A DNA stretch of 64,000 nt. Source: CAXBGS01 sp963975425. GTDB taxonomy: Bacteria; Planctomycetota; Planctomycetia; Pirellulales; Pirellulaceae. Shown here piece after piece: positions 1 to 9,103 of the stretch. The notes beneath the pieces were generated by a model. It saw only the letters and a list, made by a program, of their open reading frames with translations, did not search any database and was not told the DNA's origin. The stretch spans positions 62,001 to 126,000 of the forward strand of contig CAXBGS010000003.1 of NCBI GenBank assembly GCA_963975425.1, written 5' to 3'. Positions within the stretch are counted from its first letter, which is position 1; the number at the start of each line of letters is the position of its first letter. The position numbers and the translations under genes are program-made.

Positions 1-480
1 GCCGTTATAGAAGGCCAAGTTCTCGACCTTGAATTTTCCTTTATCGGGTGCGGCGTATCGAATCACACCGTCTGCCTTGGTTGCATGAGTCCCCGGTGGC
101 GCCGCAAACATGTCATAGTGCCAGCGATCAAACTTGCACTCCAGCGTCTTGGTGCCTTTGCTGATGTGTTCCCAAGCCAGCAGGATCTCTTGCAGTTGTG
201 CCTGAGCAGCCGGCGTCGGATTCGGAAATGGCTGCTGATTGGTGCCATTGGGCACGGCGGCCGGATTCCCGGGGACGGGCAACCCTTGCGCTTTCGCCAT
301 CGCCGCTTGCCGAGCCATCATTTGCTCGGTTTGCTGTCGCATCTGTTCACGCGCCGCGGCTTCGGCATCGGCCGCTTGCGAAGACATCTGCGATGTCGTG
401 CCGCCCGCCTGCGGCTGCTGGCAATGGCTGAGTGAGTGAATCGAAATCGCGAGCCAAACGCTGCAAATCAGTCGCATCAT
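1..480 (-). CDS. Secreted planctomycete protein, TIGR03009-like (partial)
   Basis: The reading frame stays open from an ATG at 480 to the window edge, giving the first 160 residues; the C-terminus lies outside. A hydrophobic start (MMRLICSVWLAISIHSLSHC) looks like a signal peptide, possibly a lipoprotein because a Cys ends it. Residues about 21-90 are Gln/Ala/Pro-rich with a short helical stretch (AREQMRQQTEQMMARQ). From about residue 95 a folded region begins (LQEILLAWEHISKGTKTLECKFDRW) that resembles, from memory, the Planctomycetes-specific TIGR03009 domain family, whose function is unknown. A second ATG at 477 is an equally good start. The gene diverges from the WD40 gene at 718. The strand and frame are well supported; the family call is from recollection. 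Confidence 0.6.
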   Translation of the reverse strand, partial: MMRLICSVWLAISIHSLSHCQQPQAGGTTSQMSSQAADAEAAAREQMRQQTEQMMARQAAMAKAQGLPVPGNPAAVPNGTNQQPFPNPTPAAQAQLQEILLAWEHISKGTKTLECKFDRWHYDMFAAPPGTHATKADGVIRYAAPDKGKFKVENLAFYNG

Positions 481-717
481 CCGTGACGCCTGCATTGAAT
501 TGAGTCAAAAGTGAGGTGTCGAGTACATCCGGCTGTACCGACCGCGTGGGAATCCTAGCAGCCCAGCAAAGCCCGACGAAAGATCGAAAACGCGTGCTTT
601 TCGGGCGTTTCTTGAGCTTGCGGACCTTAGGCTGACTCAATTCCGTTCGTTCGGGTCATGACGCTTGTGCCAATTGCCGATCTTCACAAGAGAAGATCCA
701 TTCGCGCGAGATGACCG

Positions 718-1809
718 ATGCGTTTACCACCACCCATTCACATCCACTTGCTAGCAACCGCTTGCTTCGTATGCGGCTTTGGCGATTCGTGGTCGGATTC
801 GGCGCGAGCCGATGAACAGCGGCCGCGTCAGCCGATCGAGCTATCCTTGGCTGCTGAAACCACGCCGGTGAAATGTCGAGCCGTTCGCCTGCAGCCAACC
901 ACCGCCGAGCTTGACCGTACCGTGGTCACGGCGGTCGCAGCGGACCCGCAGGGCGAGTTCGTCGCCGTGGCTGGCGACGACCATGCGATACGCATCTTGC
1001 GGACCGAAACGATGAGCGTTGTGCAGGTACTGCGTGGTCATCGCGACATGATTCGAACGCTGACGTTTGATCCGCGAGGCAAAAAGTTAGTCTCGGCCGG
1101 CAACGATGGCCAGCTGATCGTATGGAATCGCGACGACTCCTTTCGCATCATCCAGCGGATGAGTGACACGCCGGCATTGGTTTGCGTCCGGTTTGCTGCC
1201 GACGGAACCGAAATGGCCGCCGTCGGATTCGATAACGCGGTTTACATCATTGGTGGCAAGAATCGTCAACGCCCCGTCTTTCATTGTGACTGCCGCGATC
1301 TTCGCTGCGTGGAATACCGTGACGACAGCAAACTGCTCGCGGTCGCCGGACGCAGTGGCAATTTGCATTTATTCGATCCCGCGACCGGACGCCTGATCGG
1401 CGAACACACACTGCACCGCGGCCGCGTGCGGGCGATGAGCTTTCATCGAGATTCCAACACGGTCGTCACCGTGGGCGAAGACGGTGAACTGGTCGTCTTT
1501 GACACCCAGAATCAAAAAGAACTGCGACGCGTCAAAGTCACCAGTGGCAAACTGTTTTCCGTCACCACGATTGATAGTCAACACGTCGCGGTCGCCGGGG
1601 CCGACAACATTGTCCGGATCGTGAACACCGACGACGCCGTCGTGACGCAGCAACTGAGCGGGCATCAAGGTTCGATCCCAACGTTGTGCGCGAGCGGAGG
1701 ATCGCTGTTCAGCGGCGGATTCGACGCCACGCTGCGACGATGGTCACTCGGCGATGCTGGCAGCCACCAGGAACGCATCGCCGAGAGCGAATCAAGAATC
1801 GACCGCTGA
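718..1809 (+). CDS. Exported WD40 beta-propeller protein
   Basis: A 363-residue protein with an N-terminal hydrophobic segment (about residues 8-22, LLATACFVCGFGDSW) ending near ADEQ, consistent with Sec export. From about residue 65 to 345 there are six to seven WD40-like blades. The clearest are HRDMIRTLTFDPRGKKLVSAG followed by GQLIVW, HRGRVRAMSFHRDSNTVVTVG followed by GELVVF, and GHQGSIPTL ending in DATLRRW. WD40 propellers are protein-interaction platforms, and nothing here indicates an enzymatic role. It is followed by the giant repeat protein on the same strand; that frame is open back to 1754 inside this gene, but its likely start is at 1898. Partner and function are unknown. Confidence 0.8.
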   Translation: MRLPPPIHIHLLATACFVCGFGDSWSDSARADEQRPRQPIELSLAAETTPVKCRAVRLQPTTAELDRTVVTAVAADPQGEFVAVAGDDHAIRILRTETMSVVQVLRGHRDMIRTLTFDPRGKKLVSAGNDGQLIVWNRDDSFRIIQRMSDTPALVCVRFAADGTEMAAVGFDNAVYIIGGKNRQRPVFHCDCRDLRCVEYRDDSKLLAVAGRSGNLHLFDPATGRLIGEHTLHRGRVRAMSFHRDSNTVVTVGEDGELVVFDTQNQKELRRVKVTSGKLFSVTTIDSQHVAVAGADNIVRIVNTDDAVVTQQLSGHQGSIPTLCASGGSLFSGGFDATLRRWSLGDAGSHQERIAESESRIDR

Positions 1810-1897
1810 ACAATTAAGCGTTGAGAAATCAACCGCAAAGCGACCGTCCCGGTCACGGGATGATCAACCAACATTCGGCACTGGGGGGTGCTCGAGC

Positions 1898-4800
1898 ATG
1901 ATTTGGAAGGATAGACGTAATCAAGTTCGCCGACAACGCGCACGCAACGAGTCAGCGACATCGGCGACGCGCCGACGTTGCTTGCCCGAACGGTTGGAAG
2001 AACGCCGCTTGTTGGCTGCCGATCCGATTCACGTCGGTGTGGTTTACCTTGAAACCGATTACTTGGAAAGCGATCAAGACGTCGGTGGTGATTCTCGCGG
2101 CGATCGGTTTATCTTGTCGTTTACCGGTGGTGCGCCGGACACCGAATTGACGGAACTGCGGATCGTTACCGACAAAGACGGCGACGGCATCACGGTCGGC
2201 GATCCGATTTACGATACGCAGCAGGGCGGACGCGGCAAGAACGGGTCGCACGGATTCCAAGTTGTGCGCGTGCAGACCTCCGATGGACGGCAAGTTGACG
2301 CGACGGCAGACGTCGAAGACGGTGGCCAAGAACTTGTGCTGCGACTGTCGAACTTCCGCGCCGGCGATCGCTTGGAATTCACGATTGACGTCGATGAGGT
2401 GCTGCGCAATGCCGTCGACTTGGCCGTCTTCAACGATCGATTGGACGTGATCACATCGGGGCAAGAGTTCCAAGATTCGATCTTGCATGCCTCCTTCGAT
2501 GCGCCCCACTATGAAAACACGTCCGCCGACGCCGTGTTCTTGAACGACTACGGTGTCCCCACGCAATCGCACGGACTGGACCTGCCGCCGGACGAGGGAA
2601 AGGATATCGATTCGCGTCCGAATCGTTCCGCCGCCGCAGTCGCGACGACACAACAAGTCGCCAAACCGATTTCGGTCGAAGGCTACGTCTGGCTCGACAA
2701 CGACTTGGATGCCATTCGCGAACCTGGCGAATCGCCATTGTCGGGGATCGAGTTGGCGCTTTGGCATCGCGATGTCAACACGGGCGAGTTCGTCGATACC
2801 AACCACCGTGCGGTTACCGACGAATCGGGACACTATGAATTTGCCAAATCTCTAGCGCTGCAACCGGGCGAATATCAAGTCGTCCAAACTCAACCCGCAG
2901 GGTTGTATAGCGTTGCCGCCGTACCCGGCACCGTCGACGGCGCGCCGACGGGAACGGCGATTTCACCGGATATCCTTTCCGGCATCGTGATTCCGCTGGG
3001 CGACCAATCGGCGGTCCATTTTGATTTTGCCGAAGCGGAACCGGCACAGCTTTCCGGTTATGTCTATCAAGACAACAACGACAACGGTCGTCGTGAGGCA
3101 GGCGAAACAGGCATCGCCGGAGTCACGATCAAGTTGATGCCGATTCAGACGATCGCGCAACAGTCGGAATTGACCGTGACGACAGCCGACGATGGCTCGT
3201 ACGCCTTTACCGGACTTGTGCCAGGCACATACGAAGTCATCGAAGTCAATCAACCGGTCCATCTGGATGACGGGCGAGACAGCGCCGGCAGCATCAACGG
3301 AACGACTGTCGGGATCGCTGACGAAATGGGCGATCGCATCCGCCAAATCTGGATCAACGGCAGCGACGAAGCAATCGAATATAATTTTGGCGAGATACCG
3401 CGCGGCGAACTCTCGGGTTTCGTTTATCAAGTTGCACCGGGCCAGGATTGCAACGGAATCCACGACGCGGCGGGCAATATACCGCTGTCCGGCGTATTGG
3501 TGCAGCTGCAGACCAGTGACGGCGCGACGATTGCAAGCACGACGACCTTTGACGACGGCAGCTATCAGTTCACCGATATCAGCAAAGGCACCTATCGAAT
3601 CATTCAAATCACTCCTGAGGGACTGATTGATGGTGAAGCACACACAGGCCTGATCGATGGACTGCGTGTGGGCGAATCGATCGACGGTGGACTGATCCAA
3701 CAGATCACGATGACGGCCGGTGGTATCGGCACGCAGTACAACTTCTGTGAAGCCGCGCCGGCAAGCATCAGTGGCTATGTTTACCGCGATAATTCCGACG
3801 ACGGCATCCGTGATGCGAGTGAGCAAGGGATTGCCGGCACCACCGTCACGTTGGTCGATTCGTCCAACCGATCTGTCGCGCAAACAACAACGGATGCCAA
3901 TGGCCGCTACGAATTCACGGGCGTGATGCCCGGTGAATATGCGATCGTCCAGACGCAGCCGGCGGGATTCTATGACGGCAAGGATTCACCGGGAACCATC
4001 GATGGTCAAACCATCGGCAGCGCCGGCAATGACGGCGACTCGCTTCGCGCGGTTTTGTTGAAGCAAGGCCAGACGGGAATCGAATATAATTTCGGCGAAT
4101 TGCTAGGCGCATCGTTGTCCGGCCGAGTCCATGCCGACACCGACGGCGATTGTGTTCTCGACGCCGACGAATCTCCGCTGCTGGGCGTGGTGATCCGATT
4201 GGTCGACAGCCATGGTACGGAGGTCGCGCAGACGACGACCGACGCCAACGGCCAATACCGCTTTGATGATCTTGCGCCGGGTGAATACACCGTTATCGAG
4301 GAACAACCGGCCGGTTTGTTGGAAGGCGATGCCCACGCGGGATCGGCCGGTGGCGAAGTGGAAACGGCCAGCCGAATCGGCGCGATCACGCTTGCCGCTG
4401 GCGAAGTGGCGGTTGATTACAACTTTTGTGAACACCCGGCATCAGAAATTTCCGGCAATGTTTACAACGATGCCGATGGTGACTGCGTTTTCGACGCAAA
4501 CGAATCGGGAATCGCAAGCGTGCGTGTTGAACTGTACGACAGCGCCGGCGATTTGGTCGCATCGACCCAAACCGATGCCAACGGAAACTATCGATTCACG
4601 AACTTGTCGGCGGGAACTTACCTGGTCCGCGAGATGCAACCGGCCGGCTGGCTGCAGGGCAGTCAATCGGCGGGCAGTCATGGCGGCGATGACTCCGTTG
4701 ACGATGTGATATCGATGATTCCAGTCGGCTGGGGCGAACGACTGACGAATTACAATTTTTGCGAGCTGGAACCGTCTAGCATTTCAGGATCGGTGTTTGT

Positions 4801-7063
4801 CGACACCAACGATGATTGCTTGAGAGATGCCGAGGAACAACCGCTTGCCGGCGTGACCGTCCGGCTTCGCGGCGACAACGGCGACATCTTGCGTACGACG
4901 GCAACCGATGCCGACGGTCGTTACGTGTTTGACGGACTTGCACCGGGCCGTTACGAAATCGAAGAGCTTCAGCCTGAGGGATACTTTCACGGCGGTCAAT
5001 CGCTCGGCGATGGTGGCGGAGAGATACTGGGACCGGATCACTTGGCTGTAACGTTGTTCGCCGGGCGCGACGTGTCCGAGTACAATTTCTGCGAACTCGC
5101 ACCTGCGTCGATCACCGGCGGAGTTTGGGAAGAAACCGATTTGAACCAATCGTTTGATCCCGGTGACATTCCGATTGCCGGTGTGATGATCGATCTGATC
5201 GACAGCAGCGGTGACCTGGTCGCCACCACCACCACGGGCACGAACGGCCAGTACATTTTCGATTCGCTCGCGCCAGGCGTTTACTCCGTACGTGAACATC
5301 AACCCGATGGATTGTTCCACGGTGGCCAAAACGTTGGCAGTCACGGCGGGACTGCGTCGGATGACGACTTCATTGTCGGGATTCAGCTGGGCAGCGGCGA
5401 AATCGCAACCAACTATGACTTCGCCGAGGTGCCGCCGGCAGTCATCTCTGGATTCGTGTTCCAAGACGGCGATTCGATTATCGCCTTCGACCCGCCACGT
5501 CCGGAGGATTTGCGAGAAATCCGAGATGGCCAGTTGACGGACGATGATACGCGGCTTGGTGGCATTGAAATCGAATTGCGCAATCTGCTCGGCCAACCCG
5601 TCGATGCCTCGCGTGCTTTAGCGGGTGTTTATGCGGGCGACACGATTCGAACGACGACCGACGAAAACGGCTATTACTTCTTTGCAGGTTTGCGGCCGGG
5701 CACGTACCACGTCTACCAGGTCCAACCGGATGACTTTGTCGATGGACTCGATACGCCGGGTACGACCGGTGGCATCGCGGTCAATCCCGCCGACCCATTG
5801 GAGGACGACGATCGAATCACAATCCAAACTTTGGCGCAAAGCAGTGCGACCGATCCGCGAAACGATGCCATTCTGAACGTCGCACTTGCGGCGGGCCAGT
5901 CGAGCGAGCACAACAATTTCAGCGAGATCGTCATTGCCGCTCCGCCGATTCCGTTGATACCACTGGAAACGAACGAACAGGTTCAAGCTCCCGACGTTCC
6001 GATCGATACATTCGAATCACGAATCCGCTTGGTCACGTTCGCATCGCCGGCTGAACTTCGCAGCCCGATTGTCGTCGACGACGAGTGGGCTGTCTCATGG
6101 CACCTCAGCGTGATCAACGGAGGCTACCCTCGTGGCGAAGAGGGCGACGATTCGATTGTCGAAGGTGTGAGCGCCAAACGGATGCAATCGAACTGGTCCG
6201 AAGGTGAAAACGCAGCCGGAAATTGGCAGCTTTACGATCTGGACGGAAACCCGGTCGCGGTCGATCAAGCGATGTCGTTGGGAACCGAAGACGCACTGGC
6301 GCTGGCCGGCGATTTCGACGGCGACGGAAACGATGAAGCCGCCATTTACGCAGGCGGTTCATGGTATGTCGACATGAACGGCAACGGCTATTGGGATGCC
6401 GGCGACTTGTGGATTCAACTGGGCACGACGCTGGACCATCCCGTCGTTGGCGATTGGGACGGCGACGGTAAAGACGACATCGCGATTTTTGGGCGGCAGT
6501 GGCAGCGTGACGCCCAGCGAATCAAACGCGACCCCGGACTGCCCGATCCCGACAACATGCGGCGGCGCAGCGTCGATGTACGGCAGCTTGTCACGCAGCG
6601 AGAAGATCGCGGTGAAGACCGCGAGCGACTTCTGCGGCAAGGCGATCGTGGGGACTTGCGTGCCGATGCGGTCGATCACGTCTTCCAGTATGGCGAAGCA
6701 GTTGATTTGCCGGTCGCAGGCGACTGGAACGGCGACGGTATCGACCAAATCGCGGTGTTCCGCAGCGGCATATGGCTGTTGGATACCGACGGCGACGGTC
6801 GGTGGACCCGGCGTGACGAACAATCAAAGTTCGGACGCCCCGGCGACGAACCGATCGTTGGCGACTTTGACGGTGACGGAATCGATGAAATCGGAGTGGT
6901 TCGCGGCGATCTGTGGATCATCGACACCGACGGTGACCGACGATTGACCGGCAACGATTTGCACGTCAAGATTCCACGTGCCGAAGCGGACAGCCAACCG
7001 GTCGTCGGCGACTGGGATGGTGACGGCGCCGATCAGCCGGGATACTACGATGACGCCGCATAA
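1898..7063 (+). CDS. Giant surface protein: nine SdrD-B repeats plus FG-GAP repeats
   Basis: The frame is open from 1754, but the ATG at 1898 is preferred. It avoids overlap with the WD40 gene, follows a G-rich stretch, and yields MIWKDRRNQVRRQ then LPERLEERRLLAAD, the basic LExRxLLA leader common on giant planctomycete secreted proteins. The product is about 1721 residues. Residues ~50-240 form a unique N-domain. Residues ~260-1350 hold nine SdrD-B/CNA-B-like repeats, each starting GxVxxDxxxDxxxDxxExxxxGVxVxL and ending near YNFxE; the acidic loops suggest Ca2+ binding. From ~1470 to the end there are FG-GAP/VCBS-like units (GDWDGDGxDxIxxF), interrupted by a charged Arg/Asp-rich linker at about 6490-6680. 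The likely role is adhesion or cell-surface structure; no enzymatic motif is visible. Confidence 0.85.
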   Translation: MIWKDRRNQVRRQRARNESATSATRRRCLPERLEERRLLAADPIHVGVVYLETDYLESDQDVGGDSRGDRFILSFTGGAPDTELTELRIVTDKDGDGITVGDPIYDTQQGGRGKNGSHGFQVVRVQTSDGRQVDATADVEDGGQELVLRLSNFRAGDRLEFTIDVDEVLRNAVDLAVFNDRLDVITSGQEFQDSILHASFDAPHYENTSADAVFLNDYGVPTQSHGLDLPPDEGKDIDSRPNRSAAAVATTQQVAKPISVEGYVWLDNDLDAIREPGESPLSGIELALWHRDVNTGEFVDTNHRAVTDESGHYEFAKSLALQPGEYQVVQTQPAGLYSVAAVPGTVDGAPTGTAISPDILSGIVIPLGDQSAVHFDFAEAEPAQLSGYVYQDNNDNGRREAGETGIAGVTIKLMPIQTIAQQSELTVTTADDGSYAFTGLVPGTYEVIEVNQPVHLDDGRDSAGSINGTTVGIADEMGDRIRQIWINGSDEAIEYNFGEIPRGELSGFVYQVAPGQDCNGIHDAAGNIPLSGVLVQLQTSDGATIASTTTFDDGSYQFTDISKGTYRIIQITPEGLIDGEAHTGLIDGLRVGESIDGGLIQQITMTAGGIGTQYNFCEAAPASISGYVYRDNSDDGIRDASEQGIAGTTVTLVDSSNRSVAQTTTDANGRYEFTGVMPGEYAIVQTQPAGFYDGKDSPGTIDGQTIGSAGNDGDSLRAVLLKQGQTGIEYNFGELLGASLSGRVHADTDGDCVLDADESPLLGVVIRLVDSHGTEVAQTTTDANGQYRFDDLAPGEYTVIEEQPAGLLEGDAHAGSAGGEVETASRIGAITLAAGEVAVDYNFCEHPASEISGNVYNDADGDCVFDANESGIASVRVELYDSAGDLVASTQTDANGNYRFTNLSAGTYLVREMQPAGWLQGSQSAGSHGGDDSVDDVISMIPVGWGERLTNYNFCELEPSSISGSVFVDTNDDCLRDAEEQPLAGVTVRLRGDNGDILRTTATDADGRYVFDGLAPGRYEIEELQPEGYFHGGQSLGDGGGEILGPDHLAVTLFAGRDVSEYNFCELAPASITGGVWEETDLNQSFDPGDIPIAGVMIDLIDSSGDLVATTTTGTNGQYIFDSLAPGVYSVREHQPDGLFHGGQNVGSHGGTASDDDFIVGIQLGSGEIATNYDFAEVPPAVISGFVFQDGDSIIAFDPPRPEDLREIRDGQLTDDDTRLGGIEIELRNLLGQPVDASRALAGVYAGDTIRTTTDENGYYFFAGLRPGTYHVYQVQPDDFVDGLDTPGTTGGIAVNPADPLEDDDRITIQTLAQSSATDPRNDAILNVALAAGQSSEHNNFSEIVIAAPPIPLIPLETNEQVQAPDVPIDTFESRIRLVTFASPAELRSPIVVDDEWAVSWHLSVINGGYPRGEEGDDSIVEGVSAKRMQSNWSEGENAAGNWQLYDLDGNPVAVDQAMSLGTEDALALAGDFDGDGNDEAAIYAGGSWYVDMNGNGYWDAGDLWIQLGTTLDHPVVGDWDGDGKDDIAIFGRQWQRDAQRIKRDPGLPDPDNMRRRSVDVRQLVTQREDRGEDRERLLRQGDRGDLRADAVDHVFQYGEAVDLPVAGDWNGDGIDQIAVFRSGIWLLDTDGDGRWTRRDEQSKFGRPGDEPIVGDFDGDGIDEIGVVRGDLWIIDTDGDRRLTGNDLHVKIPRAEADSQPVVGDWDGDGADQPGYYDDAA

Positions 7064-7104
7064 AAAAACCTGCACAGGCGCGAACCTCTAACACGAAACC
7101 GCAG

Positions 7105-8088
7105 ATGCTTCTGATTGCGACCGACGAAGCGGGTTACGGTCCGAAACTAGGTCCCTTGGTGGTGGTCGCGACCGCATGGCGTCTGCCACCAGCAGTCACC
7201 AGCAACGCTTCGCAAGAACAGCTCGATCAGCTGTTTGTCGGCCTGCGCGAACCGATCGTTTGTGGCGAAACAAAGTTCGTGGTGGATGATTCTAAAGCGG
7301 TTTATCAATCCAAGGGCAAAGACGGAATAAAAACGCTGCACGCCGTGGTCAGTGCTGCCATCCATTGGATGAATTTGCACTCGCCATCGGCCAACCTGAC
7401 TCGACTCGAACCGTTTCTGCGGGCGGTTGCGAGTAGTGATTACACCGACATCACAAAAACGGCTTGGCTGTCGGACTTGTCCGACGAGAATTTCTTGCCG
7501 CCTGAGACCACATTGCCGGTCGTTCATCGCTGGTCACAGTCGGGGCTGCAGTTACAACATATCGCGACCAAGGTCATTACGGCTCGACGGTTCAACGACG
7601 CCTGTCATTCAGGCATGAACAAGGCGGACTTGCTTTCGCAGTCGACACTCGGGTTGGTGCGTCACACACTCGAATCCTGTGCGAAAACCGACGACCGCGT
7701 CGACGTCTATTGCGATCGTCATGGCGGTCGCCAGTTTTATGGCGGTGTACTGCAGCATACGTTCGACGAATCACTGATCCAGATGATCGACGAATCGAAA
7801 CAGCAAAGCACTTATCGCTTTTCGCACCTCGGCCGTGAGGCGGTGATTCGGTTCACGGTCAAAGGCGACTCATTCACACCGGTGGCGATGTCATCGATCA
7901 TTGCGAAGTATCTACGTGAGCGATTCATGCAATCGATGAACCGTTACTTCGAAACCCGACACACCGGTGACGCCCCGCTGAAACCAACAGCCGGTTACCC
8001 CGTCGACGCGGATCGCTTTCTCGCAGAAATCGCAGACATCCTGCACAAGCAACCGATTGCACCGGACGACCTCGTTCGACAACGGTGA
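7105..8088 (+). CDS. Divergent ribonuclease HII-like protein
   Basis: A 327-residue protein that opens with TDEAGYGPKLGPLVV, matching the DEAGRGPxxGP signature of type 2 RNase H (HII/HIII). Further matches in order are VDDSKAVYQSKG (~60, like the DSKxLS motif), DVYCDRHGG (~200-208, candidate third acid D204), SSIIAKYLRERF (263-274, like SIIAKVTRDR) and TAGYPVDADRF (like GYPTxxH). Candidate catalytic acids are D7, E8 and D204; the fourth position, normally Asp, appears to be E272. It is much longer than a usual RNase HII (about 200-260 residues) because of extra sequence between the DSK motif and D204. Cleavage of RNA-DNA hybrids or ribonucleotide excision is inferred from fold only. It starts 41 bp after the giant protein gene. 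Confidence 0.6.
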   Translation: MLLIATDEAGYGPKLGPLVVVATAWRLPPAVTSNASQEQLDQLFVGLREPIVCGETKFVVDDSKAVYQSKGKDGIKTLHAVVSAAIHWMNLHSPSANLTRLEPFLRAVASSDYTDITKTAWLSDLSDENFLPPETTLPVVHRWSQSGLQLQHIATKVITARRFNDACHSGMNKADLLSQSTLGLVRHTLESCAKTDDRVDVYCDRHGGRQFYGGVLQHTFDESLIQMIDESKQQSTYRFSHLGREAVIRFTVKGDSFTPVAMSSIIAKYLRERFMQSMNRYFETRHTGDAPLKPTAGYPVDADRFLAEIADILHKQPIAPDDLVRQR

Positions 8089-8208
8089 CCCCTAACGCCT
8101 AGTGAGCGACGGCACGCGGGCCACAGGCTTTCGAACACAGGATTTCGGTCGCGGGCTTTGGGACATCGGCCACCGAATCATCGACCCGATGCGGGCGCAA
8201 GTTCGCAG

Positions 8209-9075
8209 TTAATTTTCGGCCACACAGTGATTGACCAGCGAGCCGATTCCGTCGATTTGCACACAACACTTGTCACCGGGCTTTAGAAACAGGGGTGGCG
8301 TTCGTGCGGCGCCAACGCCGGGTGGTGTTCCCGTAAAGATCAAGTCACCCGGACGCAGTGTGACGATCTTGGTCAAATGCTGAATCAACTGCGGAATGTC
8401 AAAGATAAGCTGTGCGGTCGTGCTCTCTTGAACCGTCTCGTCGTTGAGTAACATTCGTACCGGCACGTTCGTTGGATCGGTCAACTCTTCTTTCGTCGCG
8501 ACACAGGGGCCGACCGGCGCGAAAGTGTCGAACGTTTTTCCAAGCAGCCATTGCCCACCCGGACGACCTTTTTGCCAATCACGTGCCGAGACGTCGTGGC
8601 CGCAAGCGTAACCGAACACGTATTGCATCGCGTCGGCGGCTTGAACGTGTTTGCCCTCGCGACCAATGATGACCACCAACTCGGCCTCGTAATCCACTTC
8701 GCTGGACACGCGCGGCAACACAATATCATCGCCATGACCGACCAATGTCGACGTGAACTTATTGAAAACCACGGGTTCATTGGGGATTTCGGACCCGGTC
8801 TCGATCGCATGGTCGCGGTAATTCAATCCGATACAGATCACTTTTTCGGGGATCGGCGTCGGCGTCAACAATCGTGGCGGCGCGGTCTGCCACGAGTCCT
8901 CGGACGGTTGTGGCAGACTCGCAATCCAGTCCGCACCCTTGCTAAACAAATCGTTGCCCGTCGGTGCGTCGTCCACAAGCTTGGACAACGGACAAACAAA
9001 AGCTCCCTCGGCAGACTCGCGATAAAGCGCGTATTGAGGCGAACCGGTGGAATCCGACAATCGACAAAGGGGCAT
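8209..9075 (-). CDS. Fumarylacetoacetate hydrolase (FAH) family protein
   Basis: A 288-residue FAH-fold enzyme. The C-terminal catalytic domain (from about residue 75) shows ICIGLNYRDHA, VVFNKFTSTLVGHGDDI, DYEAELVVIIGREG (metal-binding Glu residues), GHDVSARDWQKGR, GKTFDTFAPVGP and GDLIFTGTPPGVG, all standard for the family. Members include fumarylpyruvate hydrolase, 5-oxopent-3-ene-tricarboxylate decarboxylase and acylpyruvases; the substrate cannot be chosen from sequence alone. The gene follows the FAD oxidoreductase gene on the same strand after 28 bp, so the two are probably co-transcribed. A second, different FAH-family gene lies at 38238. Confidence 0.85.
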   Translation of the reverse strand: MPLCRLSDSTGSPQYALYRESAEGAFVCPLSKLVDDAPTGNDLFSKGADWIASLPQPSEDSWQTAPPRLLTPTPIPEKVICIGLNYRDHAIETGSEIPNEPVVFNKFTSTLVGHGDDIVLPRVSSEVDYEAELVVIIGREGKHVQAADAMQYVFGYACGHDVSARDWQKGRPGGQWLLGKTFDTFAPVGPCVATKEELTDPTNVPVRMLLNDETVQESTTAQLIFDIPQLIQHLTKIVTLRPGDLIFTGTPPGVGAARTPPLFLKPGDKCCVQIDGIGSLVNHCVAEN

Positions 9076-9103
9076 GATGTTTTCCTAAGGATGATGAGCG
9101 AAA

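Noticed and set aside
1952..5986. Several long open frames on the minus strand (up to about 300 codons) inside the giant repeat protein gene
   Set aside because: They mirror the repeat structure of the plus-strand gene. Stops are rare on the opposite strand because of its codon use, and the products show no domain or start signal.
6490..6690. Suspected frameshift in the FG-GAP part of the giant protein, because the translation turns Arg/Asp-rich
   Set aside because: The frame re-enters clean FG-GAP repeats without any shift, and neither other plus frame gives FG-GAP sequence there. It looks like a charged linker.
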